Shown: piece after piece, positions 46,535 through 59,511 of the stretch | Layout: every line of letters begins with the position of its first letter | How positions within the stretch are numbered: the first letter of the stretch is position 1 | NCBI RefSeq assembly: GCF_029867415.1 | Contig: NC_081185.1 | Span: 71,707,553 to 71,771,552 of the forward strand | Direction of reading: 5' to 3' | DNA length: 64,000 bases | Source: Vicia villosa | Taxonomy: Eukaryota; Streptophyta; Magnoliopsida; Fabales; Fabaceae | The notes under the pieces: model-generated | What the model saw: the letters and a program-made list of their open reading frames with translations, nothing else | What the model was told of the DNA's origin: nothing | Databases searched by the model: none | Position numbers and translations under genes: made by a program

Positions 46535-46865
46535 CACCCCTACGAGAGCGCTTTTAGGAAAAAGCGCTCTTATAGATTTCGCTAAAAACAAAAAAAAAAA
46601 CAAGGGAAAAAAGCACTGGTAAATGGTGGGGGTACGAGAGCGCTTTCTAGAAAGCGCTGGTAAAGGGTGGGGGTACGAGAGCGCTTTCAAAAAGCGCTGG
46701 TAAAGGGGGGGGGGGTACGAGAGCGCTTTCAAAAAGCGCTGGTAAAGGGGGGGTACGAGAGCGCTTTCAAAAGCGCTGGTAAAGGGGGGGGATACGAAAG
46801 CGCTTTTATTCAAAAAGCGCTGGTGTAGAAGGGGATACAAAGGCGCTTTTGAAAAGCGCTCTAGT
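46535..46865. repeat. CACTA left subterminal repeats
   Basis: Six units of GAGCGCTTTC...AAAGCGCTGGTA separated by G-runs (up to 11 G near 46705). The left and right blocks face each other. In known CACTA elements such motifs bind the TNPA-type protein. Confidence 0.85.
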
Positions 46866-48565
46866 AGCTAATTTAAAATTAAAATTTCTAAAACAAAATT
46901 AACAAAACACACTATTTGCCTTCAGTACTGTTCTTCTCTAAGCTAACGAAACCCATATCTCCCTTCGCTTTGCTACTGTTCTCACGCGAAATCGCCGCCG
47001 TAGAGCCCTACGTTCATCTCCTTCTCTTCACTGCAACCACATTCATCCTACAATCATCTTCTTCTCTTCGCCACCGTAGCTCAGCAACAAAGTTCACACG
47101 CGAAGATAACAAATCTTGTTCGCCACCGTATCTTCCCATATCTTCCCATTCTTCCCACTCTGCAACCCATATCTTCCCATTCTACATAGCTGAGTTCGAA
47201 TCGATTTTGATTTTCACATCAGGTATCTTTGATTTTGATTCTGCATAGCTGGGTTTTATATATGCTCGACTTTGATTTTGAATACAGTCATTGCAATTGG
47301 CATTAGGGTTTGTTTAATCAGCAAAGGTTTTATCAGTCATTGCAATTGGCGTTAGGGTTTGTCAAATAGCAATGGTACAGAGCTATAGTGTTGCGAAATT
47401 TGAACTGCACATTGTTGCTTTCTGATACGGATGATTGTTATTTGTCACATTTAATTTGCAGTAGAAAAATAAGCTTCTATTACTTGTCACATTTGCAGTA
47501 GAAAATATATAAAAGAAATAGAGGAGAAATATAAAACCCACCAAAGCATATATTAAGCAGCCAGTGTTTTTACTTATTCTATGTGGACTTTACTTTTCTA
47601 ATTCATAATATGCTCTTGTAGAATTTGTTAGATAATTTTAAATGATGAGTTGTCATATTAACTTGGAATATACTTGAGAGTTGAGAGATATACAAAAGAA
47701 AGGGATATAATCTTAACTTTATGCATTCATTCTGCTGAAGTTATCAAAAGTAAATAATTTAATTAAAAAGTTTACCAAAAAGAAAAATATCACAAACAAG
47801 TAGAGTTGAATATCAATAAAAAAGAAGAGTTAGAAGTGAAAAACAATAGTTACCAACTTATCTGCCTTGGATGTGTCATACTGGTTTCATTGGTTTTAAC
47901 CATTTGATATAGGTACATGTGGTCTCCCTTATTGTTTTACTTTTGTGTTGCAAATGTTAGGAGTTCCTAAATAGTTTATTCAGTAAATTCCTAAATTGTT
48001 GAATCTGGCTTATTAGTAAATTTCTTTCTCAAATTACTGGTATTATGATGAATTTTGCTGTATAGAAACTAACTCTAATATGTTCAATTTAGATTGGGTT
48101 TTTTTTGATATTGTGTTAGTAGTGGTGTATTTAACTGCATCGTGTGTGTTTAATTTTACAGTTACTTTGAATCCTCTGGTTTCTACTTGTATACAACGCC
48201 GATTCAAACCTACCCGTCTCCCACATCAAGTCTAACTCAGGTTACTATCCCTTTCTTCTTGCTTATAGTTTGTTGTTTTCTGCTTGTAGTTTATTGTTTA
48301 TGGTTCTATTTAATTTCAATTTAGTGTCTCTCAATCCATTTTTTGGTTTGTGGACTTATATTACCTTGAAATAAGGTAATGTCTTCTTTAAGAAATCGGG
48401 TATTCTGATTAGGTATTCTGATTAGGTATTCTATTATTCACACTTTATAGGATCTCATTAGGTATTCTGATCAAAACATAATGATGATAGCTATTTATTA
48501 TCTTGACAGAATTCCTTAGTACCTGATAGAGAAACCAAGAAGCATTTGTTTAGCTTAATTAAGAC

Positions 48566-49881
48566 ATGGATAAGACATGGATGAATTCAAACCGATTGTC
48601 GAAAGAGTACGAGAAAGGGGTATGGGAATTCGTTGAGTTTGCGGTTGCGCACTCCGAAGACCCGCTTCGAATGTCGTGTCCTTGCCTGGGTTGCTGTTAT
48701 GGGGGTAAGGTTGACGGGAATAAGTTGGCATCCCATTTACTACGGTTTGGAATTGATAGAAGTTATACATGTTGGACAATGCATGGTGAGAAAAGTAACG
48801 GGAATGCTGAGTCGAGTTGTAATAGGAAGTATGCTTCAAACGACGATTGCACAGACACATACGATTGTGATCGAGTCGAAGAGATTGCAGAAGCGCTTAA
48901 AGAAGATCTTGCGGATTGTCCCAAAATGTTTGAGAGGTTGGTAAGCGATGCAGAGAAACCGTTGTATGAGGGTTGTACAAAATTCACAAGATTGTCTGCG
49001 GTGTTAAAGTTGTACAACTTAAAGGCGGACAATGGATGGTCGGATAAAAGTTTCACAGAGTTATTAGCCCTTATGAAAGATATGCTACCAGATGATAATG
49101 TTCTTCCCAATCGAACGTATGAGGCCAAAAAGATGTTGTCCTCTATTGGCATGAGCTATGATAAGATACATGCATGTCCAAACGATTGTGTTTTGTTTCG
49201 AAACGAGTATGCAGCGTTGAATGAGTGTCCTAAATGTGGTGCCCCTCAATATAAGAAAAAGTTGTCTCCTGCTAAAGTCTTATGGTATTTTCCTATAATT
49301 CCGAGATTTAGACGCATGTATCGTAGTGAGAGTGATTCAAGACACTTGACTTGGCATGCAGATGAAAGAATTATTGATGGAAAGTTGCGACATCCGGCAG
49401 ACTCACCACAATGGTCGAAAGTTGATACTGATTAATTATCCTGAATTTGGAAAAGAAGCAAGAAACCTTCGGTTGTCATTGTCTACTGATGGAATGAACC
49501 CGCATGGTATTCAAAGTATCTCGCATAGCACATGGCCTGTGATTCTTATGATTTATAACCTACCTCCGTGGCTATGTATGAAGCGTAAGTACATGATGTT
49601 ATCTATGCTAATTTCTGGGCCTAAACAACCAGGGAATGACATAGACGTATACTTGGCACCCTTAATCGAAGATTTAAAGTTTTTGTGGGAGAACGGTGTG
49701 GAGGTTTACGATGGGTATAGGAAGGAAAGTTTCAACTTGAGGCGATGTTGTTTGGAATAATTAATGATTTTCCAGCATACGGAAATCTATCCGGGTACAG
49801 CAATAAAGGTCAAAAGGTGTGTCCTGTTTGTGAAGACGAAACCGATACGACACGATTGGAGCTTTGTCAGAAGAATTGTAT
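48566..49881 (+). pseudogene. TNP2 transposase, truncated and frameshifted
   Basis: Starts ATG at 48566 (MDKTWMNSNRLSKEYEKGVW). Residues about 4-76 are the transposase-associated domain with its CPCLGCC cysteines and CWTMHGE. The TNP2 domain begins about residue 150 (YEGCTKFTRLSAVLKL, then ECPKCGAPQYKK). At about 49420 the frame shifts into the one carrying NYPEFGKEARNLRLSLSTDG, and at about 49745 it shifts again to the one with FGIINDFPAYGNLSGYSNKG and CPVCEDET. Sequence homologous to TNP2 then ends near 49880, well short of the family's usual length. It cannot encode active transposase. Confidence 0.88.
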
Positions 49882-51860
49882 ATGAGAGAAAAGTGCAACA
49901 CTTCATCGGTGAAAGAAACTAGTGATAAGGCTAGTATCAACTGTCAAAGGAAATTTCCCGAGGTAATTATAAATTTTTTTCCTTACAAATTGTTCTATTT
50001 TATTAATGATAATGACTTTATATTTACTATTGGTTTAGGGCATTTCATCTTGCCAACTATACTTATCGTCACCGAATTATCGACTAGTTGGCAAGGGAAA
50101 AGTGCACAACACTTTGGGAGATTTACTTCACCATAGACCGCTCCCAGATGGACACCTGAAAGTATCGGTGGATGTTGTATTAGATCATGATGCGATGCTA
50201 CCGGTACCTGACATGGTCTCAGAGACGACATTGCTGCGAGATGCAATAGGATCATTTGTTGCATGGCCCTCGGAGCTCATTACCATTAGTGATGAGGTAT
50301 ATTGAAAACGATTATGAATCATTTAGTTTTCGAATGTCAATTCTAAACCGTTTATTAATTATGTTTTACATTTTAATTTTAGACTGCTCCAATAAAACCC
50401 GCAATTAAGGGTAAAGGGATTTTACAGGAGGAGGAGTTTGTTGCATCACTAAAAGAGGTACATTTAAAGTGTTAATATATAATCTGAATCTAAATCTGCA
50501 TGATTTTATATTTTACCTAACTTATATGATTTTTAGGCATCCGCTCGGGAGTCACAACAAGTGACGCAGCAAGTTCGTAGCGTACCACCCACTGGTCCTC
50601 CGAAGATAGCGGCAAAAAAAGGCGGTGCTTTTGTGCCTCGATACCGGACGACGCTTGCAACAATGGTTGATATTTCTGATTTGAAGGATGGTGCTTTACG
50701 TGAAATCAATATGGATGAAAGTGTCTTCGGTATTGAATTCAAGTCACATATTGCAATTGATGACTTGGAAGAGATTTTTACGCATGAACAACTAGGCGTC
50801 GGTAATATGCACTCATACATCCGGTAATATTCACTCATCCGATATATTATTTAATTAGTCCCACAATATAATTTATTTACACATTTCAATGAAAATAATC
50901 TAATGTTTATTATGTTTTTATTTAAGGTTGTTGTATGACAGAGTGTTGCGCGGGACTGTATTGTCTAACAGATTCCGTTTCGTGTCTTCCGCCCATTGCA
51001 GCGGAATGGCAATTGATTTGGAACCGGAATCAGTTAGACAGCTCTTAGTCGATAGATTCATGTCCACCGGAAATTCAGAAAGTCTGCATCTTTGGGCGTA
51101 TAATACCCGACCAGTAGGGTTAGTTCTCATTCTTGGTTCATCTAATCTCTGTTTCTTTTGTGTATAGCAAAATTTTCATATAACCTATTGTTTTAATTTA
51201 TAGAGCACACTGGTTGTTGCTTGCTATCAACCCTATAAGAGAAGTCATGTATTATCTGAATTCGGTAAATGGTGACTGGACCAATTATCCGGCTATGAAG
51301 GAAATCGTTGATTTGTAAGTGGGATCGTTCTAAATATTCGTGTATATTTATATATTTACTTATTTGTGGGATTGATCTAAACATATGCTTTTATATATTT
51401 GTTAATTAGATCAATACAAGTGTTCCGAAGTCAACGGGACGCACAGGTATCCCGGACTAAATCAAACAACATTACTTGGATCAAAGTGCAGGTACATTAT
51501 TTTTCACAATTTAGCTTATAATATTTATGCTACTTGATAAAATAAGACAACTATAAAATCTTATTTGTTTTTCTATGTAGTGTCCGCAACAGCGAAACAG
51601 TTCAAATTGCGGATACTTTGTTTTGAGGTTTATGAAAGAAATCCTTCAGGCGAATCAATTAGAGATTCCGCTCACGGTATGAATTTATAACTTAAGATAA
51701 TTTCATATAATTTATTACATTTAACTAAATATATCATTCATATTATGTTTTTGTTTTGTAGTACCTTGACGAATTCCGTGCTGTTGGGTACCCGAGACTT
51801 AAGTTGGAAGAAATCAAAGAGGATTTGTGTCACTTTTATATTAAGCAATTTTTCATGTAG
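49882..51860 (+). CDS. DUF8039 plus ULP1-like cysteine protease gene of CACTA element (9 exons)
   Basis: Predicted exons: 49882-49962, 50039-50296, 50383-50457, 50537-50823, 50927-51118, 51204-51314, 51410-51491, 51581-51676, 51762-51860. Every intron is GT-AG and all junction phases agree, giving one open frame of about 425 residues from ATG 49882 to TAG 51858-51860. Exon 2 contains the DUF8039 domain found in plant transposon proteins (SCQLYLSSPNYRLVGKGKVHN to DAIGSFVAWPSELI). The C-terminal exons form a C48 (Ulp1/SENP) fold: GAHWLLLAINP with the catalytic His, YYLNSVNGDW where Asn takes the usual Asp position, and CPQQRNSSNCGYFV with the oxyanion Gln and nucleophile Cys. It would process ubiquitin-like proteins; its role in transposition is unclear. 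The start is uncertain because the reading frame is open a little further upstream into TNP2 remains. Confidence 0.78.
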
Positions 51861-52099
51861 GATTTGTGTCGATTTGAACTATAATATTATTGATGTTGTA
51901 ATGATGTATATATATAATTTTGGATATTATAATGGTATTATATTAGTATATATATATATATATATATATTGTCTTACTGATGGCTGAAATTATATCGTCG
52001 AAAATATATTACAGGTCGAAAATATTACAGGTCGAAAATATTACAGGTCGAATGGGAGGATTAAATTACAGGCTGCACATTAAAATACCTCATTTAGCA

Positions 52100-52480
52100 A
52101 CGACAGCGCTTTTAAAAAGCGCTCTTAAAGGTCCACCTACAAAAGCGCTTCTTAGCAAAAGCGCTGCCAAAGAATAATAAAAAAGCATAAAAAATAAAAA
52201 AAAACGCAACATACGAAAGTGCTTTTGGAAAAGCGCTCTTATAGGGGGGGCTACCAGAGCGCTTTTTCCAGGAAAGCGCTCTTATAGGGGGGCCTACCAG
52301 AGCGCTTTTTCCAGAAAAGCGCTCTTATAGGGGGGCCTACCAGAGCGCTTTTTCCAGAAAAGCGCTCTTATAGGGGGGCTTACCAGAGCGCTTTCTGAAG
52401 CGCTTTTGTTACCTACGCCAGCGCTGGCTTTCACAGCGCTTTTAAAGCCCATAAAAAGCGCTTTTAAAGCCCCAGCGTGT
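52100..52480. repeat. CACTA right subterminal repeats
   Basis: About nine AGCGCTTTT or AAAAGCGCT motifs, mostly as hairpin pairs AGCGCTTTTTCCAGAAAAGC with TCTTATAGGGGGGC spacers, in three near-identical tandem units at 52255-52390. Confidence 0.88.
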
Positions 52481-52490
52481 TGTAGTGAAC

Positions 52491-53039
52491 CTTCAACATC
52501 ACCATCATTCAAACCTTCACTTTTCTCATAACTATATCTCACCATAAGCAACGTAACAACAACACTTAGAACTTATGAAAATAGAGAACCACAACACATA
52601 AACATAGATAAAATAAAAGTGAAGTAGAAGGAGAAAAAGAGAGGGCCAAGACCGTTGCAGTGGAGACCTTTGTCTTCCTTTGCATTAGCCGAAATAGCTC
52701 TTGACACCATTGCGGACACAACCTTCGTCCTCCACGCGAAGCTCCGACACCAACGAAACGCACACGCCTCAAATCATGACGCCCCCATTACACCAGTTCT
52801 CTTCACCTTCAAATTTATAGATAGAAATTATATCAAGACAGTATGATTTTTCACAGTAGGAGTATAGTATTTTAATAGACGAACATTTCACAGGAGACAA
52901 TTTTTTTTTGTCTATACCCTTCAATCAAATAGATTCACTTTTAACAGGAAAGAATAGATTAAAAAATTTAAAACATTTGCATTCATATGACTGTTATGGG
53001 TGCAAAGAGATTGTCGCTTCGACAGGCTTTTCTAAAGTG
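52491..53039. other. Flank between CACTA and chromovirus
   Basis: No supported gene. It may hold the 3' UTR of the candidate gene interrupted by the chromovirus (stop TAG at 53032-53034 on the minus strand). Confidence 0.35.
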
Positions 53040-53044
53040 ATGAT

Positions 53045-54980
53045 TGTAACACCCCTCTAATAACCCGCGGCAATTAAACAATTAATAAATCAGAGTAGGC
53101 ATGCAAGGGGTATCACAATTCGTAAAATAATAAAAACACCACGTCAGTATAGTCATGCATCCACTGAAAACAACTGAATTTATAACTCATTAAATAAATC
53201 ATGTTTTACACAGCGGAATTGAAACACACAGAGTCAACATTCATCATAATGTATCTGACTCAATCAACAACCAAATAGAGTTATAACCAACTCCAAGACA
53301 AACGTGTTCCCAGTGTTACATCTACCAGAGCATGACACCGACACTATAACAAAAAAAACCGACTTATGAGCTAATCCTCACCAAGTCGCGCCGCTATCCT
53401 CAATCTGAAAATGACAACAAGTAAGGGTGAGTCTCATCACAGTTAACCAATGTTATCACATCATAAATAATAACATATCATAGTTATATCATTCACCCAA
53501 TCGTTTCATATTCAGACAATCACCATTCATATATCCACAGATAAACAGGTAATCAACACACAACATATATAATCATGCTATAACAAATCATGCACATGTA
53601 TGAAACTGACACTATGCATGTGGTACCAATCATCACCAGTGGAATCATCCACCGACCGATCTATCATCAATTCAGATACGGCCCTGCCAGCACGAATTCC
53701 ACACAATGGGAATCCTGCCCCTCGCTGAATCCTCTCATCATATAGGATTCAGCTCATGTTTATGAATGCATGCAACATATATATAACATACTTTCATCAT
53801 TACCATTCTATGAGTAGCATCATCTATACTCATTTCATCATCATCATCATCAATAATAAGCATGTTCATATATACATCACATCATTCAATATCATCAATC
53901 ATCAGTAAACCACAGAATCACATCACAAGGTTTACACAGTACCAAACAGTACACAAACAACATACCAATCGAAAATTACACATCATCGGGCTTTCCAGAA
54001 AATCACCAAAACAGAAATTTCACACACAGAACGTCATACGCGTATCATATGACCCATACGCGTCCATACGCGTATCACCTTGCCTCATACGCGTATCATA
54101 CGCAATTCACCAGAACTCAAAATGGCCTAGAAACCAACCCATACGCGTATCAGCCTCGCCATACGCGTATCACCAGAATAATTTTCCTCTTTCCAAAATT
54201 CCATACGCGTATGAGCATCCCCATACGCCCTCATACGCAAAACACCAGCACGTGGTTCTTGGGACAGGGCAACTGCGTATCATACGCGTATAGCCCCTTG
54301 GGAGTGTCCCCCATACGCGTATGACCTCATTCCATACGCGTATGGCACTGTTTCATACGCGAAAAACCAGAAAATGCCCAGAACCTGCAGAATTCGTATC
54401 AGACCAAAACCCATTCGTTTCTACTCATACCAGTCCACGAATTCGAGTCCAAAAACCAGAAAAATGCATCTAACAGTGTACGAATACATCTACAAACAAT
54501 AGCATATGATTCTCTAACCAATTCTATTCATCATATCCTAATCTATCAGTTATTAGGGATTACAGTTCAACCCCAAATGATGAACACAGATAAATGTCTC
54601 AGAATTTGGAATCAATCAACCAAATAATATTCCTAATCCACATTACTACTCATAACACGATAATAGAGATTAAACGGAGAGTCCCCCCTTACCTCAGATA
54701 AGAATTCTTGATCTTTGGTCTCTCCCTCTACAGATCTCCTTCAGTTCCTCGTGTTCTCAGCCTTCGTTCTTTCACGTTCTTTCTTCCTTCCCGGTTCCAA
54801 ATGTTTATGAAAATAATATAATAATTTAGTAAAAAGGATTATAAAATTACCCTCCCTCTTTTACTAATTACTCATATGGCCCAAATGCCATAAACCATTA
54901 TTTTCACAAAATCCCCAATAATTCTAATTATTAATTCAATAATCCAATTAAATTAATATTAAAATTATACGGGTGTTACA
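53045..54980 (-). repeat. Chromovirus 3' LTR
   Basis: 1936 bp, virtually identical to 59512-61447. ORFs inside (for example 53862-54293) are chance. Confidence 0.95.
54036..54365. repeat. ATACGCGTAT array in 3' LTR
   Basis: Nine perfect copies of the palindrome ATACGCGTAT and several partial ones (ATACGC) within 330 bp. Each contains ACGCGT, a CGCG box of the type bound by plant CAMTA factors (established for the motif, not tested here). Confidence 0.9.
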
Positions 54981-54993
54981 ACTCTCCCCCACT
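54981..54993 (-). other. Chromovirus polypurine tract
   Basis: Minus-strand AGTGGGGGAGAGT directly before the 3' LTR; it overlaps the gag-pol stop codon TAG (54992-54994). Confidence 0.8.
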
Positions 54994-57900
54994 AAAAGAG
55001 TTTTCGTCCTCGAAAACATACCTCAGGAAAAAGTTCTGGATAAGAGTCCTTCATCTGACTCTCAAGCTCCCAGGTAACGTTTCCTTCAGCAGGTCCTCCC
55101 CAAGCCACTCTGACCAAAGCTATTTCCTTGCCACGCAATTGCTTCATCCTTCGATCCTCAATCCTCACAGGTAAGGTCTCAACCGTCAAGTTATCTTTCA
55201 CCTGTACATCATCTACTTGGATCACATGGGACGGATCTGAAACATATTTCCTCAACTGAGATACATGAAACACATCATGCAAATTCGCAAGCATCGGCGG
55301 TAAAGCGATACGATAAGCCACTTCTCCCACTCTTTCAGAAATTTGGAATGGTCCAATAAAACGCGGAGTCAACTTCTTCGACTTCAATGCCCGACCAATC
55401 CCTGTCATAGGAGTAACTCTCATAAACACATGATCTCCCTCTTGAAACTCAAGTGTTTTCCTCCTCTTGTCATGATAACTCTTCTGTCGACTCTGAGAAG
55501 CCTTCATTTTCTCCTGAATCATCTTAATCTTCTCTGTAGTCTGTTGTACAATTTCAGGACCAATCACAGCACTCTCACCAGATTCGTACCAACACAACGG
55601 CGTCCTACATCTCCTACCATACAAAGCCTCAAACGGAGCCATACCGATACTCGAATGATAACTGTTGTTGTAGGTAAACTCAATCAAAGGCAGATAACTA
55701 TCCCAAGTACCTCCTTTTTCCAACACACAAGCACGTAACAAATCCTCTAACGACTGAATCGTCCTCTCAGTCTGTCCATCAGTCTGCGGATGATAAGCAG
55801 AACTCAATCTCAGCTTAGTACCCAAAGCTTTCTGCAAACCTTCCCAGAATTTAGATGTAAACCTCGGATCTCTGTCCGACACAATACTCGAAGGAATACC
55901 ATGAAGACTAACTATCTTCTCAATATACAACTGAGCTAGCTTCTCCATCGGGTAATCCATTCTCACCGGTATAAAATGTGCAGACTTCGTCAACCTGTCT
56001 ACCACAACCCAGATAGCTTCACAATTTCTGATAGTTCTCGGCAAACCCGAAACAAAATCCATTGATATGCTATCCCATTTCCACTCCGGAATAAACATCG
56101 GTTGCATAAACCCAGATGGTTTCTGATGCTCAATCTTTGACTTCTGGCAAGTCAAACAAGAATACACAAATTCAGCAATCTCCTTCTTCATTCCAGGCCA
56201 CCAAAACAACTTTTTCAAATCATGATACATCTTAGTAGCACCAGGATGAATACTCAACCCACTACGGTGTCCTCCTTCCAAAATACGCCTTCGGAGTTCA
56301 TCAACATCAGGAACACAAACTCTGTCACCAAACCTTAGTATGCCATTCTCATCCACCCTGAATTCACCACTCTTGCCTTGGTTAACCAAAGTCAACTTAT
56401 CAATCAATCCAACATCAGCTTTCTGACCTTCTCTGATTTCTTCAAGAATACCACTAGTCAGCTTCAGCATACCCAATTTAACACTAGTAGGAGTACCTTC
56501 ACACACTAAACTCAAGTCTCTGAATTGTTCAATCAAATCCAATTCCTTCACCATTAACATAGACATATGCAAAGTCTTCCTACTCAATGCATCAGCTACG
56601 ACGTTTGCCTTACCCGGATGGTAATTCAAACCAAAATCATAATCCTTCAGAAATTCTAACCACCTTCTCTGCCTCATATTCAGCTCTTTCTGATCAAAGA
56701 GATACTTCAAGCTCTTATGATCACTGAACACCTCAAATCTCGAACCATACAAATAGTGTCGCCACAACTTCAAAACAAACACCACAGCTGCCAACTCCAA
56801 ATCATGAGTCGGATAATTCCTTTCATGTACTTTGAGTTGCCTCGACGCGTAAGCGACCACTTGTTGATTCTGCATCAATACACCACCTAGACCCATCAGT
56901 GATGCGTCACAATAAACAACAAATGATTCTGTCGGATTTGGCAAAATCAAAATAGGAGCACTAGTCAATCTCCTCTTAAGTTCTTGGAATCCTTCTTCAC
57001 ACTTTGCATCCCAAATAAAGACTTGTCCCTTCCTGGTCAGTTTAGTTAACGGCAATGCTAACTTTGAAAATCCCTCAATGAACTTTCTGTAATAACCTGC
57101 AAGACCAAGAAAACTACGAATCTCTGATACTGACTTCGGAGCTTCCCACTGAGATACAGCTTCTATCTTTGTAGGATCCACAGCAATACCATGCTTAGAA
57201 ATCACATGTCCAAGAAAACTAACTTTCTCTAACCAAAATTCACACTTCGACAGTTTGGCAAAAAGTCGCTTCTCTTTCAACAATTCTAGCACAGTTCTGA
57301 GATGCTCTGCGTGTTCTTCCTCATTCTTAGAATATATCAGAATGTCATCTATAAACACCACCACGAACTTATCGAGATACGGATGAAAAATCCTGTTCAT
57401 ATATTCCATAAAAACACCAGGTGCATTAGTAACCCCAAACGGCATTACAGAATACTCATAATGTCCATACCTCGTTCTAAAAGCAGTCTTCTGAATATCG
57501 TCATCTTTCACACGTATCTGATGATACCCAGACCTCAGATCAATCTTACTAAATACACGTGCTCCAACCAACTGATCCATCAAATCATCAATCCTCGGTA
57601 ATGGATACCGATTCTTGATAGTAACCTTGTTCAATTGTCTATAATCTACACACAACCTCATTGAACCCTCTTTCTTCTTCACCAGTAACACAGGCGCACC
57701 CCACGGCGAAACACTAGGACGAATAAATTTCTTCTCAAGCAATTCCTCTAACTGCTTCTTTAGTTCAGCCAATTCAGACGGCGACATACGGTACGGTGCC
57801 ATCGACACTGGACTAGTTCCCGGAACCAATTCAATAGAAAACTCCACTTCTCTTTCCGGTGGTAATTCATTCACATCTTCTGGGAAGACTTCTGGAAACT

Positions 57901-59383
57901 CACACACCACAGGTAATTCGCCTCTCGCCACTTTCTCTTTCACATTCATCAATGCAAACAACATAAACACAGTTGCACCATCGCAGATAGCCTCATTCAC
58001 TTGTCTAGCTGTCATCTCCAGATTATCATTACTAACCTCTTCAGGAAAGATTATCGTCTTTGTAAAACAATTGATATGAACATGGTTGAATTCCAACCAG
58101 TTCATCCCCAGGATTACATCAAGTTCTTTCAACGGAAGGCACACTAAGTCCATCCCAAATTCTCTACCAAAAATGTCAATCGGACAATTCAAGCATGCAG
58201 ACGAAGTAGTTACTGAACCCGACGCAGGAGTGTCAATAACCATACTTCCATTTATATCAGATATCTCTAGATTCAACCTCATAGCACAATCCAAAGAAAT
58301 AAAAGAATGAGTTGCCCCAGTATCAATAATTGCAACTAAAGGTGTGCCATGAATGAAACACGTACCTTTAATCAACCTGTCCTCTGGAGTAGTCTCTGAC
58401 CCTGTCAAAGCAAAAACCTTTCCTCCTGACTGATCCTTCTTTGGTTTAGGACAATTAGGACTGATGTGACCTTCTTCTCCACAGTTGAAACAAGTCACAA
58501 TCCTTTTCTTGCAGTCAGCAGCAATGTGACCCACTTGGTCACACTTGTAACACTTCCTCTGATCAACCTTGCATTCGTTCCTTCGATGTCCCATCTCACC
58601 ACAATTGTAACACCTGATACGAGCACTGGAATCTCCCCCACTGGGTTTCTTCCAATCAACAGGTTTACCTCTACCATATGGCTTACCTCTATCCATAGGC
58701 TTCTTACCCTTTCTATCAACCAATTCACGAGAGTGAGATGACCTCAGCTTGATGTTATCTTCTTCAAAAATCCTACTACAATCTACTAGGTCAACAAACC
58801 TTCGGATTCTCTGGTACCTGATACCCTGCTTGATCTCATCACGAAGACCATTCTCAAATTTGACACATTTCGAGAACTCACTGGCTTCGTCATCATTGTA
58901 GTGCACATAGTACCTTGCCAGTTCCACAAACTTGGCAGCATACTCCGGTACTGACATATTGCCTTGAACCAGCGCCAGGAATTCAACTTCCTTTCTTCCC
59001 CTGACATCTTCAGGAAAATACCTCCTCAGAAACTCCCTCCTGAATACAGTCCAGGTAATTGCTGTACCACCAGCATCCAGCTCAGTTCTAGTTGACATCC
59101 ACCAATCATCAGCTTCCTCTGATAACATGTGAGTGCCATATCTCACCTTGAGATCCTCAGCACAGTCAATGACTCTGAAAATCCTCTCGATCTACTTAAG
59201 CCATTTCTGAGCACCCTCAGGATTATGCGTGCCCTTGAACAATGGAGGATTGTTCCTCTGGAAACTGTTCAGTTGTCTATCAGCACCAATCGCAGCTCCA
59301 TTGGCATTCCCTCCTAGCACACCAGCAATCATGCCCAGAGCCTCAGCAATAGCATCGTCGTTTCTTCCTCCTCTTCCAGCCAT
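54992..59383 (-). CDS. Chromovirus gag-pol polyprotein, one amber codon
   Basis: One frame of about 1463 codons from ATG 59383 ([18 protein letters not shown]). The only interruption is TAG at 59192-59194, codon 64, in the Gag N-terminal region (context WLK-stop-IERIF). After it come the Gag domain, three CCHC knuckles ([42 protein letters not shown]), protease ([10 protein letters not shown], Asp near 354), RT with FIDD near 678, RNase H ([12 protein letters not shown]), integrase with an HHCC zinc finger and DDE core (VVVDRLTK near 1129, [16 protein letters not shown]), and a C-terminal chromodomain ([19 protein letters not shown]) that in chromoviruses guides integration to marked chromatin. 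No other stop or frameshift is visible. Whether the amber is a point mutation or is read through is unknown; with it, only a short peptide or an internally initiated product is expected. Confidence 0.93.
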
Positions 59384-59495
59384 TGTTCTGCTTAACACAA
59401 ACAACCTAATCAGAACAAAAGTATCGACAAATAGCTCGTATTAGTCGCATACATAGAAGACTGACACTAAGACTCTGGTCACAACGACCGACTAT

Positions 59496-59507
59496 GCTCT
59501 GATACCA
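59496..59507 (-). other. Chromovirus primer binding site (tRNA-iMet)
   Basis: Minus-strand TGGTATCAGAGC, four bases from the 5' LTR; exact initiator Met tRNA type. Confidence 0.9.
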
Positions 59508-59511
59508 CTAT

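Larger units (their letters stand above)
46508..52487 (+). mobile_element. CACTA (En/Spm) DNA transposon, 5980 bp
   Basis: Ends CACTACAACA and TGTTGTAGTG are inverted repeats, flanked by the 3-bp duplication AAC (46505-46507 and 52488-52490). Subterminal regions are dense with AGCGCTTTT/AAAAGCGCT repeats. Inside are a TNP2-type transposase (broken) and a second multi-exon gene, DUF8039 plus ULP protease, the usual two-gene content of plant CACTA elements. The region 46870-48565 holds the 5' leader; a donor-like CTCAG|GTTACT at 48239 and acceptor-like TTGACAG near 48510 suggest a leader intron. Confidence 0.92.

Noticed and set aside
46487..46840. 117-aa minus-strand ORF with YQRFLKAL repeats
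   Set aside because: Translation of CACTA subterminal repeats.
53862..54324. 143-aa and 91-aa ORFs, repeated at 60329-60791
   Set aside because: They lie in the chromovirus LTRs and translate the ATACGCGTAT array; identical only because the LTRs are copies.
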